Part shown: in pieces, positions 19,501-27,114 of the stretch
Layout: each line of letters begins with the position of its first letter
Numbering within the stretch: the first letter of the stretch is position 1
Assembly (NCBI GenBank): GCA_964621905.1
Contig: CAZUNG010000005.1
Location: forward strand, 1 to 64,000
Direction: 5' to 3'
Source of the DNA: Ruminococcus_G sp964621905
GTDB taxonomy: Bacteria; Bacillota; Clostridia; Lachnospirales; Lachnospiraceae
DNA length: 64,000 bases
Position numbers and translations under genes: made by a program
The notes under the pieces: model-generated
Databases searched by the model: none
What the model saw: the letters and a program-made list of their open reading frames with translations, nothing else
Told to the model about the DNA's origin: nothing

Positions 19501-20933
19501 CATTGAAACAGAGGATGAGAGATGAGCCGGTGAGTTGTGGAGAAACCGCACAACCGGGAGAGCATGACAGGATGACGGACAAATTGCTTGAAATATGGAA
19601 AGAAGTCCTGGGGTGCAGCAGTCTGTCTGCCAAACAGTCATTTTTTGAACAGGGTGGGACCTCTCTGGGAGCATTGAATGTGCTGAGCCGTTATTTTAAT
19701 GAGGGACTGGAGATGACGATGGCTCAATTCTATGAGAATCCGACAGCCCACGGTCAGGCAGAGATGCTTCAGGGGGCATATCGGGCTGCAGCGCAAAAGG
19801 AAGCGTTATGTTATCCGGCTGAAGTTCCGGATGCCGGGATCCTGCCTGATCACGGAAAAAAAGCGGTGTTTGTTACGGGGGCAACCGGATTTTTCGGGGC
19901 ACATCTGTTGTATGAGCTGATTAACAGCGGAGAATCTCAGGTACTGTGCCTGGTAAGAGGGAACGATAAAAAACGGCTGTCTGCAGCTCTGACCTGGTAT
20001 TTTGGGGCGGGTTTCGTCTCACGGGCGGGAAGCCGGATCAGAGTTATCTTTGGGGATCTGGAGCAGCCATATTTCGGTATGACAGAAGAAGCATTTTTAA
20101 ATCTTGCGGATTTCATTGGCACAATTTATCACTGTGCTGCAGACGTGCGGCATTATGCAGCCGATGAGACGGAATTTCTGAAAAGAAATGTGGGGGGAAC
20201 GAAGACAGTCATTGAGCTGGCAAGAAGTTCAGGTGCGGTGCTTCATCATATGTCTACTGCAAGTATCAGCGGAGAGTATCTGAAAGACTGCCCGGACCAG
20301 GAGACTGTTTTTACGGAGCGAGACTTTGATATTGGCCAGAACTGGGAAGATAATCTTTACATTAAGAGCAAATTTCTGGCGGAGGCAGAGGTATACAAGG
20401 CAGTGGAAGAGGGACTGCATGCCAGGGTGTACAGGCTTGGCAGGATCGTAAACCGATCGGGAGACGGTGTCTTTCAGCGAAATCCCAAAAGTAATGCCGC
20501 ATTCCTCCTGATGAGAGCAGTGCGGGAACTGGGATGTATACCAGAGTCGATGAAGCGTCTGCCGGTTGATCTGACTCCGGTGGACTGGTGCGTGAGAGCC
20601 GTTCTGGCACTTGGTCAGATGAAGATGACGGCATGCCATCTGGTGAACAGTTCTCCGCCCACCATGCAGCAGACGGCACAGGTGCTGGTGCCGGAACTGT
20701 CAGTTGTCCTGGACGGAGAGTTTGACCAGATTCTGACAGCTCGTATGAATGAAAGAAACAGGGAGATACTGGCTCCGCTGATGGATTTCTGGAACCGTAT
20801 GAAACTCTCAAAAAGCGTAATCCGATTGGAGTGTACAAAGACACAACAGGAGCTTGCAGATGCAGGATTTACAGAAATGATTCCTTCATTTGAAAAACTG
20901 CTGTTTGGGCTTGCCGGAGTTTTTGACGATTAA
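13578..20933 (+). CDS. Two-module NRPS with terminal reductase (C-A-T-C-A-T-R)
   Basis: Nonribosomal peptide synthetase of 2451 residues. Domain order: condensation C1 (HHMISDG at 137-143), adenylation A1 (YTSGSTGEPKG from 608), carrier T1 (GGNSL, phosphopantetheine Ser989), C2 (HHIIGDG at 1173-1179), A2 (YTSGSTGRPKG from 1637), T2 (GGTSL, Ser2029) and a reductase domain (TGATGFFG at 2100-2107, YIKSK with Tyr2261 and Lys2265). It should join two amino acids and release them reductively as an aldehyde or alcohol. A condensation domain with no module before it usually acylates the first residue. Specificity residues read by eye are DAISVGQVG for A1 and DIVSVAMVC for A2; neither is assigned. The GTG start follows GGGCGGGG. 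No thioesterase or epimerase is seen. The acyl ligase and ACP downstream fit the acylation step. Confidence 0.93.
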   Translation: MSEEKILGFPLSQSQQNIWNLERTFEGTSINNISTTVRIQGRIDFVLLQRSIQMVLKSDISLRTQLTIQDDLPVQYHVPYREQVFAVYDFTHTNQKGIESWEATVSREALPLLDMPLYRFILFRSGENEGGVLIKVHHMISDGWSQMLLCNRIAQYYLELLAGKEPQIEQAPDYRQYVEEEEKYLKSRAYGRDREYWEQVVRQSGEPSVIKSVKSAVVSPAGRRLSFQLPQTLNHAIYSYCIKNRVAPFAVFYMALAIYFRRIGGAVRFTIGTPIVNRTNFIYKKSTGMFVNTLPFYNEINDDWNLDQFNDALMDQWYELLRHQRFPFSHIVQLADGYGRENGRLFHIALSYQDSKVYESMDASVTFQGRWHYSGYQAEQLCIHLSNMEDQRQYAVDYDYLTQLFSEEEIYRLHENLENILQEALGNPQKPIYQLAVLSREERERVLYTFNRTDRMLEEICLYDVFRKNVRDYPGRAAVICDGERMTYEELDHQGAALSAQLQKIFKDDLGVAALLLPRDFSLFTALTGVLHSGNAYLLLSTELPAGRIRVILENSGAGVVVTKRSLYERLSIGEAEIPVIFADEIKAMNQPVPSKRASMEDLAYIVYTSGSTGEPKGVEITQKSLLNFCRAMAPIYGRGAVLSVCNTGFDAFTIESTAALLNGRTVVLPKDIEQESPRRLAELIRGYAVGFLSITPSRLSAFLKEPSFGRALRTMESIVCGGEAFHGELLKQLNTCTHARIYNQYGPSETTVGVTVKELTKAAAITIGKPMQNCRMYVLDPWMNPLPAGVYGELYIGGMCVGRGYRKDEQLTREKFIANPFETGETMYATGDAACWTQDGEILLAGRFDRQVKLRGLRVEPQEVADCLASYPGVKEAAAKVCELNGQMVLAAYYCADYEIPEVELLTFAASYLPRYMIPAVVIKMERLPLLSSGKVDEGSLPLPASAASMEYEQESPLVRQITSVFARVLEHPEIKADSDYFLYGGNSLNAMEVLGELEEQTGQLLRVSDLYACRTARRLAQYIGKEEHNIASNHRVHDHLGPAPLQERYPLSPIQQGIYVQSCMDEGGLSYHMPGAFRLQKDVDETRLERAFRQLIAEDPIFRTAFVQEQDGIFAHVRDTVEFSLQRLAGTDISEVSRSFVAPFEMSHAPLLRAGIWKNGKGENLLLIDVHHIIGDGMSTPLMTSRLERYYQGGEQKVCELSYLDYAYAMSTVNDDSRDADKMYWKEHLTPLPEQLLPPTDFPRLKTFDFKGGYFVHRIQRGLAKQCSEFCAVQGISPYMLFLGAYGILLSAVSGKQEMIIGTPVSMRLHRQLREICGPFINTLPLQLTPHKELHPIQYLQGVKDEVNHMLEHQNCSLEDIISALNLPRTFSGNPLYQAAFSMRPFDAGQLILAGGEAAYLPIHTGTTKTELFIELVQEQEQYELHFEYASSYFQEETIALYGRCMESIVEGFVKGKARQIRELPLLKANDRISLLELPNYQLQPFVNLPIHLMIQGMARIQPDHTAVIWHGKTMTYEQLTDQAEQIASGLLNAGVEKGERVGLAFSRTPKLIAGMLGILMAGGAYVPMQPTLPQKRIGYMAETAGIKKILCDKKSMEILGEVPGMVCLDADGFEGNIGEICVPVTGEDLIHVLYTSGSTGRPKGVMIRHRSISNLYQDMKHVMRDISGAVLCTANIMFDIFIVESLFPLAMGNPVVLADEEEMLLPWKLADLVKCGQVQFLQMTASRLALCFGNKAFREAAKELKLVIAGGESLAPGFAETFRECSDGRLVNMYGPTEATVCTTMAEIRPGDPVTIGRPLPNCRVYILDKEKNPVLPTACGELYLAGEGISEGYAGRPELTEQAFFPDPYFSGQKMYKSGDMGRLRADGNIEFLGRCDDQVKINGQRVELTEVSNAMLESELTDSAVVFPAEKPDGSSQLCAYYVPAAGEDHSVKKMESWLRGCLPAYMVPSSIRTADKLPVTANGKVDILTLKQRMRDEPVSCGETAQPGEHDRMTDKLLEIWKEVLGCSSLSAKQSFFEQGGTSLGALNVLSRYFNEGLEMTMAQFYENPTAHGQAEMLQGAYRAAAQKEALCYPAEVPDAGILPDHGKKAVFVTGATGFFGAHLLYELINSGESQVLCLVRGNDKKRLSAALTWYFGAGFVSRAGSRIRVIFGDLEQPYFGMTEEAFLNLADFIGTIYHCAADVRHYAADETEFLKRNVGGTKTVIELARSSGAVLHHMSTASISGEYLKDCPDQETVFTERDFDIGQNWEDNLYIKSKFLAEAEVYKAVEEGLHARVYRLGRIVNRSGDGVFQRNPKSNAAFLLMRAVRELGCIPESMKRLPVDLTPVDWCVRAVLALGQMKMTACHLVNSSPPTMQQTAQVLVPELSVVLDGEFDQILTARMNERNREILAPLMDFWNRMKLSKSVIRLECTKTQQELADAGFTEMIPSFEKLLFGLAGVFDD

Positions 20934-20950
20934 AGGTGAGGGAGAGGGAA

Positions 20951-22723
20951 ATGATATCAGATTTTTCAGCTACAATTTTTATAACGGCTCTGATAGCCAT
21001 TATCATATTCTTCATATGGAGTTACAAGGTGAAAAACCTTCAGCTGATCCATAAGTTTTATCTGATGCTGGCAGGCTCCTATGGGCTGTGCGTGATCGCA
21101 CTGATCGGTATGAAAATGACGGAACCGGACAATAAACAGGCATTGATCTTCTGGGATGCGTGGACAAATATCATGGGGGCTTTTATGCCTGCATTTTGCC
21201 TGTGTATTGCGTTGATCTTCGTAAAAGGATGGGAACAGATGCCAAAGCGCGCTTGGTGGCTGTTTGCGGTACCGACACTCACCAGCATTGTCGTGTGTAC
21301 GAATCCTCTTCATCACCTGCAGTACCAGGTGTTTTCTGTGATACGCAGTGAGATTGTGTTCGGACCTTATATCGCGGTTACGGGACTGTACAGCTGGCTG
21401 TGTCAGATCGCCAGTCTGATACTGATGATAAATTTTGCATTTCATAACCGGAGCAAGCTGTATCTGATGCAGTGCATGATGTTTTCCTGCGGCTGTGCCT
21501 GCCCTTTACTTGTGAGCATTTTGGCCACAACGACATCAAATATGTCAATCGCTGCAACACCGCTTAGTTTTATACCGACAATCGTGCTGAATGGCATTGC
21601 CATCTACCAGCTGCATATTCTGGATATTAAACCGATCGCCGCGCAGAGAGTGCTGGACTGGATATCGGACTGTTATCTGGTACTCAGTGATCAGGGGGTG
21701 GTTATCAGCTACAATCAGCCGTTCGAGCGGATGCTGGCTTCGCGTTACGGAATTGTGGAGAACAGATATCTGAAAGACTGTGTAAAAGAAGAAGATGTAT
21801 TTAAAAAGACTGCCATATACAATCTGATGACGGGCATTGAATCGTGCAGAAATGGCGGTTCCAATATTTCTTATGAACAGGCGATGACGGTAAAACGCGA
21901 TAACGGGGTGAATAAGATCTATTACGTTGTGGATGTGACTGCTCTCTATATTAAAGAAAAATTGTCTGGTTTCGTTGCGATTTTTAAAGATGTCACGCAG
22001 CTGAAGAAGAGTATGCAGCAGGTGCAGGACAGCCAGGCAAGAATGATGGAACAGGAACGGCTGGCATCTCTTGGTCAGATGATCGGGGGACTGGCGCACA
22101 ATCTAAAGACACCCATCATGAGTATTTCGGGGTGTATATCAGCAGTGGAAACACTGGTGGATGAGTGTCTGGAGAGCCTGGATGATCCGCATGTGACAGC
22201 GGAGGATTACCGGGAGATTTACGGCGAGATGGCAGACTGGTTTGACAAAATGAGAGAGTCATCATCGTATATGTCAGATATTATTACTGCGATCAAAGGA
22301 CAGGCGGCCAGTGTCAATGCCTCGGAGGACGTGTCATTCACGACTGAGGACCTGATTAAAAGGAGTATGTTGCTGATGCGGCATGAGCTGGCCTCCAGCA
22401 ACTGCCGGGTCGTGTATGAAAACGACAACCAGATCTATTCCATCCGGGGAGATATCAATAATCTGGTACAGGTGCTGAACAATCTGTTGTCTAACGCAGC
22501 TTATGCGCAGAAACAGGTAGGGGGCGGCGATATCACAATCGGAGTGGAAGGGGATACGGAACAGCTGAAAATATTTGTCAAAGATACGGGGACAGGTTTT
22601 GCACCGGGAGTCAGGCAGAGACTGTTTAAGGAGATGGTGACAAGCAAAGGAGCGCTTGGGACCGGACTTGGGCTGTATATATCCGATGCTGTAGTCCGGG
22701 GGAAATTCGGCGGTTCCATATAG
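20951..22723 (+). CDS. Membrane histidine kinase, cut short by an amber codon
   Basis: Sensor kinase of 590 residues: an N-terminal seven-helix sensor region (about 1-220), a PAS-like segment (about 225-350), the dimerisation/phospho-acceptor helix (GGLAHNLKTPIM, His383) and an ATPase domain ending GTGLGLYISD. Translation stops at TAG 22721-22723 after GKFGGSI. The same frame continues with a typical kinase ending (VEDNPGSGS...GFTIPF) to a TAA at 22835-22837, overlapping the next gene by 14 bases. Relatives have Trp at the TAG, so this looks like a TGG-to-TAG change losing 37 residues, including the last ATPase strand. Activity is therefore uncertain. ATG 20951 is chosen over GTG 20936 because of the purine-rich site GGGAGAGGG. 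It follows the NRPS by 17 bases. Confidence 0.88.
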   Translation: MISDFSATIFITALIAIIIFFIWSYKVKNLQLIHKFYLMLAGSYGLCVIALIGMKMTEPDNKQALIFWDAWTNIMGAFMPAFCLCIALIFVKGWEQMPKRAWWLFAVPTLTSIVVCTNPLHHLQYQVFSVIRSEIVFGPYIAVTGLYSWLCQIASLILMINFAFHNRSKLYLMQCMMFSCGCACPLLVSILATTTSNMSIAATPLSFIPTIVLNGIAIYQLHILDIKPIAAQRVLDWISDCYLVLSDQGVVISYNQPFERMLASRYGIVENRYLKDCVKEEDVFKKTAIYNLMTGIESCRNGGSNISYEQAMTVKRDNGVNKIYYVVDVTALYIKEKLSGFVAIFKDVTQLKKSMQQVQDSQARMMEQERLASLGQMIGGLAHNLKTPIMSISGCISAVETLVDECLESLDDPHVTAEDYREIYGEMADWFDKMRESSSYMSDIITAIKGQAASVNASEDVSFTTEDLIKRSMLLMRHELASSNCRVVYENDNQIYSIRGDINNLVQVLNNLLSNAAYAQKQVGGGDITIGVEGDTEQLKIFVKDTGTGFAPGVRQRLFKEMVTSKGALGTGLGLYISDAVVRGKFGGSI

Positions 22724-22823
22724 GTAGAGGATAACCCGGGCAGCGGCTCTATTGTGGGATTTACCATACCTTTTGACACGGGGAAAGCCAGTGACGATGA
22801 GGACATAAGAGGGGGCATGAAAG

Positions 22824-24314
22824 ATGAGGCACAGTAAACGTACCGTACATAAAAACATTTCAATTCTAACACTTGACGACGATGTGATTATGACATCTAC
22901 TTTGCAGGCCTATTTTCAACGCTCCGGATATGATGTAGATGTTGAAAATGATCCATATCATGCGATTGAGCGTGTGCGGGATGGAACGTATGATATACTT
23001 CTGCTGGATTTTCTGATGTCCCCCATTTGCGGCGATCAGGTTGTAGAACAGATCAGATCGTTTAACCGCGATATTTACATTATTCTTTTGACGGGGCACA
23101 AGAGCATGGCGCCTCCGATTAAGACGATCCGTGAGCTGGAAATCCAGGGATATTATGAAAAAAGTGATCGTTTCGATCAGCTGGAACTTCTGGTGGAATC
23201 CTGTGTAAAATCGATATTGCAGATGAGAACGATACAGAACTATAAAAACGGTCTCTCCCTGATGATGGATGTACTGCCCGAGATTTACGATCTTGATACG
23301 ACACAGTCTGTATTTGAGAGCATTCTGGGAGCGGCAATGCGGATCTTTCAGGCAAACAGCAGTTTTATTGTGCTGAATGAAATGCCGTATAAAATCATAG
23401 AGGCAAACGTACAGAAAACAATGGGGGATATTTCGCATGAAAAAATCGAGGAACTGATCCGGGATGCTGTATTTGACGGGAAACTGACGCTGCAGAAGGA
23501 TACCTTTTTGTTGGCGGCGGTTGAAAATGAGAAACATCAGACAATTGGTATCCTGGGAGCCGGCTTTAGGAAAAAACCGGAATACGTACAGGTACAGCTG
23601 ATGGAGATCTTTGCGCGCCAGATTTCTTCGGCACTCCACAACAATCAGCTTCACTTGCTTGTCAGTGAGCAGAATAAGGAACTGACCAGGGCATATTCAC
23701 AGCTGAATGACAGTTATATGGAGATTATCAGTGCAATGCGTACCATCGTCGATGAGCGGGATATCTACACGAGGGGACATTCCGACCGGGTATCACACCT
23801 GGCAGAGGCGCTTGCAGGGCAGATGGGAAAAGATAAGAAGTTTATGGAACGGGTCAAGCTGGCAGGACTGTTTCATGATATCGGGAAGGTTGGAATATCA
23901 GACCGTGTTCTTCTGAAACCGGAAAAGCTCAGCTTTGAAGAGTACGCAGATATCAAGAAGCATTCGGATAAAGGAGCCAAAATTCTTGCGGCAATCACAT
24001 TGTTCTCAGATATTGTTCCGATTGTACATGCGCACCACGAACGCATAGACGGTACCGGTTATCCGGACGGTCTGAAAGGAGATGAGATTCCTTTGGAATC
24101 GAAGATCATTGCCGTGGCGGATTCATTTGATGCGATGACCTCCCATCGGCAGTACCGGAGCAATATGACACTTGGACAGGCGACAGAGGAATTAAAAAAA
24201 GGCAGCGGAATACAGTTTGCGCCGGAAGTTGTGGAAGCATTCTTACAGCTTTGTGCAGAATGCGGAGAAGATAAATTTTATGAAGAGTATGTAGTGAAAG
24301 AAGAGAGGTTATAA
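22824..24314 (+). CDS. Response regulator with HD-GYP phosphodiesterase domain
   Basis: Cytoplasmic response regulator of 496 residues. The receiver domain (about 12-135) has the acidic pocket LDDD (17-20), phospho-acceptor Asp62 in LLLDF and a switch region. A middle region (about 150-290) of GAF/DUF3369-like character and a coiled coil follow. The C-terminal HD-GYP domain has FHDIGK (His351, Asp352) and HHERIDGTGYP from residue 404. Such enzymes degrade cyclic di-GMP. It has no DNA-binding domain, so output is via the nucleotide or protein contact. It is the evident partner of the upstream kinase and lies three bases before the ligase gene. Confidence 0.9.
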   Translation: MRHSKRTVHKNISILTLDDDVIMTSTLQAYFQRSGYDVDVENDPYHAIERVRDGTYDILLLDFLMSPICGDQVVEQIRSFNRDIYIILLTGHKSMAPPIKTIRELEIQGYYEKSDRFDQLELLVESCVKSILQMRTIQNYKNGLSLMMDVLPEIYDLDTTQSVFESILGAAMRIFQANSSFIVLNEMPYKIIEANVQKTMGDISHEKIEELIRDAVFDGKLTLQKDTFLLAAVENEKHQTIGILGAGFRKKPEYVQVQLMEIFARQISSALHNNQLHLLVSEQNKELTRAYSQLNDSYMEIISAMRTIVDERDIYTRGHSDRVSHLAEALAGQMGKDKKFMERVKLAGLFHDIGKVGISDRVLLKPEKLSFEEYADIKKHSDKGAKILAAITLFSDIVPIVHAHHERIDGTGYPDGLKGDEIPLESKIIAVADSFDAMTSHRQYRSNMTLGQATEELKKGSGIQFAPEVVEAFLQLCAECGEDKFYEEYVVKEERL

Positions 24315-24317
24315 ATT

Positions 24318-25964
24318 ATGAAAAAATTTCCATTAAATAGGCGTACATATTATGACACTTTTGATGCATTTATAACCGGTATCGCGGATAATTTCCGTGA
24401 TCTTCCAGCTGTCACATGGTTTACCAGGAAGCAGGAAGAAAAGAATAAAACGTTTAATGAGCTTACAAAGGATGTGCTCGCTCTTCGAAATGTGCTGTGT
24501 GATCGTGGGCTTGCAGGCTGCCATATTGCGATTATGGGAGAAAACAGCTACAGCTGGATTGTGACTTATCTGGCGGCAGCATCCTGCGGCGGAACAGCTG
24601 TATGCATCGATGCGGAGCAGTCGGATGAGAGTGTCTGGCAGATGCTTGAGATGGCAGACGTCGATGCGGTGTTCGCTTCGGAACCATGTATGCCGGTCTG
24701 CAGGGATATGCCAAAAGAAAAATCAAAAATACGTCTGTTTGCGCTGCTCGGTGACAGGAGTACGGACGATACAGAAACGGTACTTCGGCTCTGTCAGGAG
24801 GGAATGGGGCTGCCTGAAGGCAGTTATCCTGCGATTACACCGCGGCAGACCGCAGCAATTGTGTTTACGTCAGGGACGACCAGCATCTCAAAACCGGTGA
24901 TGCTCAGCCATCAGGCAGTCCTGCACAATGCGAGTTCCTCCAGCGTATATGTATCGGCGGAAGAACGTGTCTATACTTCACTCCCGTTTTACCATACGTA
25001 CGGGATGACGTGTGCCGTACTGGCAACCATGGTGCGCGGAGCTCATCTGTTCATCAATGGAAATCTGAGAACGGCAATGCGTGATCTTCACTTGTCACGG
25101 CCGGATTCCATGCTGACTGTGCCGCTTATGGTGGAAGCGATTCACAATCAGATGTGGTTGAACGCAGAAAAAGAAGGTAAGGCAAAAGGTCTGAAAAAAC
25201 TGCTGAAAATACAGGGTATCTACAGGAAGCTTGGGATTACAAAGCAGAATGAGATTCTCGAAGAAATAAGGGAGAAGTGTGTAGGAAGTCTGCATATTAT
25301 TATCTGCGGAGGGGCACATCTGAGCAAAGAGATCGCGGAAGAATTTCAGCTCCTTGGCGTTACCGTTCTGCAGGGATACGGCATCACAGAGTGTTCCCCG
25401 CTGGTATCCGTCAACAGTAATTATTCTTACCAGCTGGATTCTGTGGGATATGTTCTGCCGGAAACAGAGGTAAAGATTGTAGACGAAGAGATCTGGGTAC
25501 GCGGAGTAGGCGTGATGAACGGTTATTATAATGCACAGGAACTCACGGATGAAGTCATGGAAGGTGAGTGGTTTAAAACAGGGGATCTGGGATATCTTGA
25601 TAAAGAAGGATTTTTGTATATTACCGGACGGAAGAAAAATCTGATTGTATTTAAAAACGGTAAAAAAGTATCTCCTGAGAAACTGGAGGAGAAAATCGGC
25701 AATATACCTCTGGTAAAGGATGTTCTGGTCTACGGAGCTGCCAGCGGAGCTTCGGCGGATGACGTAAAACTGGCGGCAAGCATCTACCCGGAACCTGTTC
25801 GGGCCGAAGGGCTTTCATCGTATGAGATCTTAGAACAGCTTCAGACAGAGATTAACAAGATTAATGCGCAGCTTCCTCTTTATCAGCAGATACAGATGAT
25901 AAATATCCGCGAGCAGGAATTTTCTAAAACTGCGTCTCAGAAAATAAAGAGACATCTGGTTTAA
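24318..25964 (+). CDS. AMP-forming acyl ligase (acyl-CoA/acyl-ACP synthetase)
   Basis: ANL-superfamily ligase of 548 residues that activates a carboxylic acid as its adenylate and passes it to a thiol. The P-loop-like core is FTSGTTSISKP at 183-193, the aromatic/Glu motif is GYGITECSP from 353, and FKTGDLGYLDKEGFLYITGRKKNLI covers the hinge; a C-terminal Lys is in KTASQKIKR. Similarity is to long-chain fatty-acyl ligases. With the ACP gene eight bases downstream, the inferred role is loading a fatty acid on that ACP for the first condensation domain of the NRPS. Confidence 0.88.
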   Translation: MKKFPLNRRTYYDTFDAFITGIADNFRDLPAVTWFTRKQEEKNKTFNELTKDVLALRNVLCDRGLAGCHIAIMGENSYSWIVTYLAAASCGGTAVCIDAEQSDESVWQMLEMADVDAVFASEPCMPVCRDMPKEKSKIRLFALLGDRSTDDTETVLRLCQEGMGLPEGSYPAITPRQTAAIVFTSGTTSISKPVMLSHQAVLHNASSSSVYVSAEERVYTSLPFYHTYGMTCAVLATMVRGAHLFINGNLRTAMRDLHLSRPDSMLTVPLMVEAIHNQMWLNAEKEGKAKGLKKLLKIQGIYRKLGITKQNEILEEIREKCVGSLHIIICGGAHLSKEIAEEFQLLGVTVLQGYGITECSPLVSVNSNYSYQLDSVGYVLPETEVKIVDEEIWVRGVGVMNGYYNAQELTDEVMEGEWFKTGDLGYLDKEGFLYITGRKKNLIVFKNGKKVSPEKLEEKIGNIPLVKDVLVYGAASGASADDVKLAASIYPEPVRAEGLSSYEILEQLQTEINKINAQLPLYQQIQMINIREQEFSKTASQKIKRHLV

Positions 25965-25977
25965 GGAGTGAGTGAAA

Positions 25978-26208
25978 ATGCTGGAGTTTATTAAAAATAT
26001 TGTCTTTGAGGTGACCGGTAAGGATAAACTTACCTATGACACGGATTTTGTACAGGATCTGGGACTGAATTCTTTTGATATCATGAATATTGTCTGTGCA
26101 TTTGAGGATTATTTTGATACCGAGATTCCAAACAGAGATGTCTGGCAGCTGCACCAGGTGAAAGATGTGATCGCATATATGCAGCGGCGGGGACTGACGG
26201 AAATCTGA
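25978..26208 (+). CDS. Stand-alone acyl carrier protein
   Basis: Acidic carrier protein of 76 residues. The phosphopantetheine site is DLGLNSFDI with Ser32, in the normal place for ACPs. It differs from a housekeeping AcpP (LGADSLD) and resembles dedicated carriers of peptide clusters. AAGGAG lies nine bases before the ATG at 25978; the GTG at 25972 is too close to it. It is the last gene of the NRPS operon, followed by a terminator. Expected to accept the acyl group from the ligase and hand it to the NRPS. Confidence 0.88.
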   Translation: MLEFIKNIVFEVTGKDKLTYDTDFVQDLGLNSFDIMNIVCAFEDYFDTEIPNRDVWQLHQVKDVIAYMQRRGLTEI

Positions 26209-26215
26209 AAAATCG

Positions 26216-26261
26216 GACGGTACTGTTTATGGGAATGACCATAGATGGCACCGTCTTTTTT
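26216..26261 (+). terminator. Terminator of the NRPS operon
   Basis: GACGGT (26216-26221) pairs with ACCGTC (26250-26255), with an inner TATGG/CCATA stem, then TTTTTT. It marks the end of the five-gene operon. Confidence 0.85.
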
Positions 26262-26315
26262 GACTAATGGTACGGTATAAAATTGTAGATCAGTGGTAAT
26301 GATAAGAAAAAGACA

Positions 26316-26344
26316 TTGCATTAAGTGGAATAAAATGGTATACT
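26316..26344 (+). promoter_or_regulatory. Promoter of the flavoprotein-rubredoxin gene
   Basis: TTGCAT at 26316-26321, 17-base spacer, TATACT at 26339-26344, about 60 bases before the TTG start. Confidence 0.65.
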
Positions 26345-26405
26345 ATGGATGTCGGAAATCTAAAGCAAAAAGTTTAAAAAGTGTTGAAAAAGAGGAGAAA
26401 GAGAA

Positions 26406-27050
26406 TTGAATACTAATATTTTCAGAGATATGTCCTATGGTGTTTACGCGATTGGAACAATGGACGGGGATCGTCCCACGGGATGTATTGCAAACAGTGT
26501 GATGCAGATCACTTCGTCTCCGGCAACTGTTGCAGTCAGCATGAATCATGACAATTATACGCAGCAGTGCATCGAGAAAAGTGGAATTTTTTCATTTTCA
26601 ATTCTGGCGGAAGATTCTGAACCATCCATCATCGGTACGTTCGGATTCCATTCAGGCAGGGACACTGACAAATTTCAGGATGTTGCACATGAGATGAAAG
26701 AAGGTGCCCCGGTTGTCGCAGATTCCTGTGGTTATGTTGTATGCAAGGTGGTTGATAAGATGGAGACATCAACGCACACCGTATTTCTTGGAGAAGTGCT
26801 CGATGCAGATCTGTTAAAAGAGGGACGAAAGGCGATGACATATGCATATTACCACAATGTGATCAAAGGGAAAAGTCCTAAGAATGCACCGACTTATCTG
26901 CAGGAAAACGAGGAAGAAACGGAAGAAAAACAGGTATCCAGATATGTCTGTCAGGTATGCGGATACATCTACGAAGGGGAAAGCCTGCCGGAGGATTACG
27001 TATGCCCGGTTTGTAAAGTGGGAGCTGATAAATTTAAAAAGGTAACATAA
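26406..27050 (+). CDS. Flavin reductase-rubredoxin fusion (high-molecular-weight rubredoxin)
   Basis: Two-domain electron carrier of 214 residues: an FMN-binding flavin reductase-like domain (1-160, with DMSYGVYAIGTMDG and RPTGCIANS) and a C-terminal rubredoxin (VCQVCGYIYEG ... DYVCPVCKVG) holding one Fe on four Cys. Such proteins donate electrons to flavodiiron proteins or rubrerythrins that reduce oxygen or peroxide in anaerobes. The TTG start is preceded by AGAGGAGAA. Rubrerythrin follows after a terminator, consistent with a shared oxidative-stress job. The central linker is Glu-rich. Confidence 0.9.
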   Translation: MNTNIFRDMSYGVYAIGTMDGDRPTGCIANSVMQITSSPATVAVSMNHDNYTQQCIEKSGIFSFSILAEDSEPSIIGTFGFHSGRDTDKFQDVAHEMKEGAPVVADSCGYVVCKVVDKMETSTHTVFLGEVLDADLLKEGRKAMTYAYYHNVIKGKSPKNAPTYLQENEEETEEKQVSRYVCQVCGYIYEGESLPEDYVCPVCKVGADKFKKVT

Positions 27051-27052
27051 AA

Positions 27053-27087
27053 TGCTGGTGCGGTTTAAAACCGTACCGGCAGATTTT
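27053..27087 (+). terminator. Terminator between flavoprotein and rubrerythrin genes
   Basis: TGCTGGTGCGGTT pairs with AACCGTACCGGCA (two G-U pairs), then GATTTTT. Rubrerythrin may be read through it or have its own promoter. Confidence 0.75.
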
Positions 27088-27114
27088 TAACATAAGAAAG
27101 GAGTATTACATATT

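Noticed and set aside
20721..22837. TAG recoded as an amino acid (for example pyrrolysine)
   Set aside because: Many ordinary genes here end in TAG (pssA, the glycosyltransferase, URO-D genes), the two internal TAG sites fall at expected Trp positions, and no pyl genes are present.
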